A stretch of 6,332 bases of DNA, taken from assembly GCA_903895005.1 (NCBI GenBank), contig CAITSH010000320.1, positions 1 to 6,332 of the forward strand, given 5' to 3'. The position numbers and the translations under genes were made by a program. The stretch is from an uncultured Pseudomonadota bacterium (lineage in GTDB: Bacteria; Pseudomonadota; Gammaproteobacteria; Burkholderiales; SG8-39). How positions within the stretch are numbered: the first letter of the stretch is position 1; each line of letters opens with the position of its first letter. A model generated the notes under the pieces. The model was given only the letters and a program-made list of their open reading frames with translations. It searched no databases and had not been told where the DNA came from. Shown here piece by piece: positions 5,382 to 6,332 of this stretch.

Positions 5382-6293
5382 TCAACTTCCGGGAATGATG
5401 CCCGGGGGCAAGGCGAGGCAGTGATCGGCGATTTCGTGCGGCTTGCACCACCAGACGCGTTTGGCCAGCGCATGGTCCACGCAGTGCCGGAGCGCTCGGC
5501 GGATCATGCGCAGGCGAAAGGGCTGGCCGAACACATAGGGGTGGATCGACACGTTCATCACCAGGGGATGGCGCTCGGACTGCTCGACCATTTCGTCAAA
5601 CTGTTCGGTGATCATGTCGCAAAAGCTTTCGGCATCGCCCTTGCGGTGGATGACATGCTGCGAATCATTGAGTTCGATCGGGTAGGGCACGGATAGGATG
5701 GGACCGGAGCGCGTGCGCATCCAGACAGGCTGGTCATCCATGGGCCAGTCCATCAGGTAGGTGTAGCCCAGTTCTTTAAGGAGGTCGGGCGTGTTGCCGG
5801 TTTCGTAGGCGCCCGACCCCATCCAGCCCTTTGGGGCCGCACCCTCATGTGCGGCGATGGTGTCCGTGACTTCGCGCAGGATGCGTTCCTCATCGGGCTG
5901 CCACAGTCCCTTGAGGTTTTCGGCGTTGCTGCGGCCGTGGGCGACAATTTCGTCGCCGCGCTTGCGAATGGCATCGGTGATCTGCGGCGCGTAGTGGTAG
6001 ATCAGGCTGTTGGTGTTGTGCCCGGCGGGCAGCTTAAGTTCGTCCAGCAACTCGAACAGGCGCCAGATGCCGATGCGGTTGCCGTAGTCGCGCCAGGAAT
6101 AATTGCGGTGCGTCTGCGGCTCGCCGGTCTTGGCCGGGTCATGGCCGAGTCCTGCGCCAAAGGCAAACCATTCGATGTTGGTCGTGATGGTGAAGGCGAG
6201 GCGCTTGCCGTCCGGCCAAGAGTAGTCCTTGCGCTCCGGCAGGGGGATGTAGTCGTAGCGGGAGTGTTGCGGAAGCAGTGGCTTGGTGCTCAT
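5382..6293 (-). CDS. PuuE-like polysaccharide-deacetylase-superfamily hydrolase, copy 2 (upstream copy)
   Basis: This 303-aa protein is collinear with copy 1, with no gaps and 57 substitutions by hand count. It has the same landmarks: Glu41 in TTNIEWFAFG, His119 in EIVAHGRSNAEN, MDWPMDDQP (181-189) and His251 in NVSIHPYVFGQPFR. These are shared with PuuE-type metal-independent allantoinases rather than with metal-dependent chitin or peptidoglycan deacetylases. There is no signal peptide. The start is the ATG 3 nt after the stop of the upstream Bug gene, and no longer form is possible without running into that stop. Substitutions relative to copy 1 cluster at residues 91-100, 208-224 and 261-278, while long blocks (51-73, 101-116, 179-200) are invariant. 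This fits a shared mechanism with an altered substrate pocket or surface. The call could also read 'polysaccharide deacetylase' or 'allantoinase-like'. The true substrate is unknown. Confidence 0.88.
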   Translation of the reverse strand: MSTKPLLPQHSRYDYIPLPERKDYSWPDGKRLAFTITTNIEWFAFGAGLGHDPAKTGEPQTHRNYSWRDYGNRIGIWRLFELLDELKLPAGHNTNSLIYHYAPQITDAIRKRGDEIVAHGRSNAENLKGLWQPDEERILREVTDTIAAHEGAAPKGWMGSGAYETGNTPDLLKELGYTYLMDWPMDDQPVWMRTRSGPILSVPYPIELNDSQHVIHRKGDAESFCDMITEQFDEMVEQSERHPLVMNVSIHPYVFGQPFRLRMIRRALRHCVDHALAKRVWWCKPHEIADHCLALPPGIIPGS

Positions 6294-6296
6294 GGC

Positions 6297-6332
6297 TTAC
6301 TCTACCTTCGCGCCAGATGCCTTGACGATGGG
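6297..6332 (-). CDS. C-terminal tail of a second TctC/Bug-family solute-binding protein (partial)
   Basis: Only the last 11 codons and a TAA stop are in the window, reading PIVKASGAKVE. This matches the usual Bug C-terminus (W...VIKASGAKVE/D) and aligns without gaps to the end of the complete Bug gene here (RLIKETGAKID). It stops 3 nt before deacetylase copy 2, so it is almost certainly the upstream operon gene. The assignment rests on 11 residues but fits the family and the repeated Bug-then-deacetylase order. Most of the gene, including its signal peptide, lies beyond the right edge. Confidence 0.7.
   Translation of the reverse strand, partial: PIVKASGAKVE

Larger units (their letters stand above)
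2202..6293 (-). repeat. Diverged direct duplication of the deacetylase gene, 3180-bp period
   Basis: The two 912-bp deacetylase genes lie in the same orientation, exactly 3180 bp apart, at 2202-3113 and 5382-6293. They encode proteins of identical length. DNA identity is high in places: 2895-2927, 2929-2963 and 2548-2581 match the copy at +3180 without a mismatch. The genes between them (Bug and triple RidA) are not repeated inside the window, but a Bug gene also precedes the upstream copy. Confidence 0.9.

Noticed and set aside
4412..5473. Longer 353-aa form of the Bug protein
   Set aside because: The 35 extra N-terminal residues overlap the deacetylase gene and would bury the signal peptide. 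AGGAG 7 nt before the internal ATG supports the 318-aa form.
1..6332. CRISPR array, tRNA/rRNA genes, insertion-sequence ends, attachment sites
   Set aside because: I saw no spaced repeats, tRNA-like cloverleaf, transposase frame or terminal inverted repeats. The only large repeat is the paralogous deacetylase pair.

Overview
The window is GC-rich DNA (about 60% or more by eye) with every supportable gene on the minus strand, so transcription runs from base 6332 toward base 1. Two TctC/Bug-type periplasmic solute-binding proteins, a family hugely expanded in Burkholderiales, together with the codon usage, suggest a betaproteobacterium (Bordetella/Achromobacter/Comamonadaceae-like). The genus cannot be fixed from this sequence.

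In transcription order the layout is: the last 11 codons of a Bug-family binding protein (6297-6332, cut by the window edge); a 303-aa PuuE-like polysaccharide-deacetylase-superfamily protein (5382-6293); a complete 318-aa Bug binding protein (4412-5368); a 427-aa protein made of three tandem RidA/YjgF-like domains (3110-4393); a second 303-aa deacetylase-superfamily protein, about 81% identical to the first (2202-3113); a 70-aa AtzG/DUF4089-like small subunit (1987-2199); and a 473-aa amidase-signature hydrolase with an intact Lys-cisSer-Ser triad (569-1990). Spacings are +3, +13, +18, -4, +2 and -4 nt, so this looks like one translationally coupled operon whose promoter lies beyond the right edge.

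After a 241-bp gap holding a stem-loop and a plausible sigma-70 promoter, a separate unit begins: the first 109 residues of a heme-binding beta-barrel (nitrobindin/FABP-like) protein (1-327), cut by the left edge.

The gene set reads as a scavenging and catabolic cassette for a small cyclic or linear amide, ureide or imide. Bug proteins would capture the compound in the periplasm. PuuE-like hydrolases would open or deacylate it. The RidA-type protein would handle an enamine/imine-like or otherwise reactive intermediate. An AtzE/AtzG-type amidase pair would release ammonia or a carboxylate. The substrate cannot be read from the sequence. The most unusual features are the three-domain RidA fusion (RidA proteins normally work as homotrimers) and the apparent duplication of a Bug-deacetylase module with the RidA fusion gene lying between the second Bug gene and the second deacetylase.
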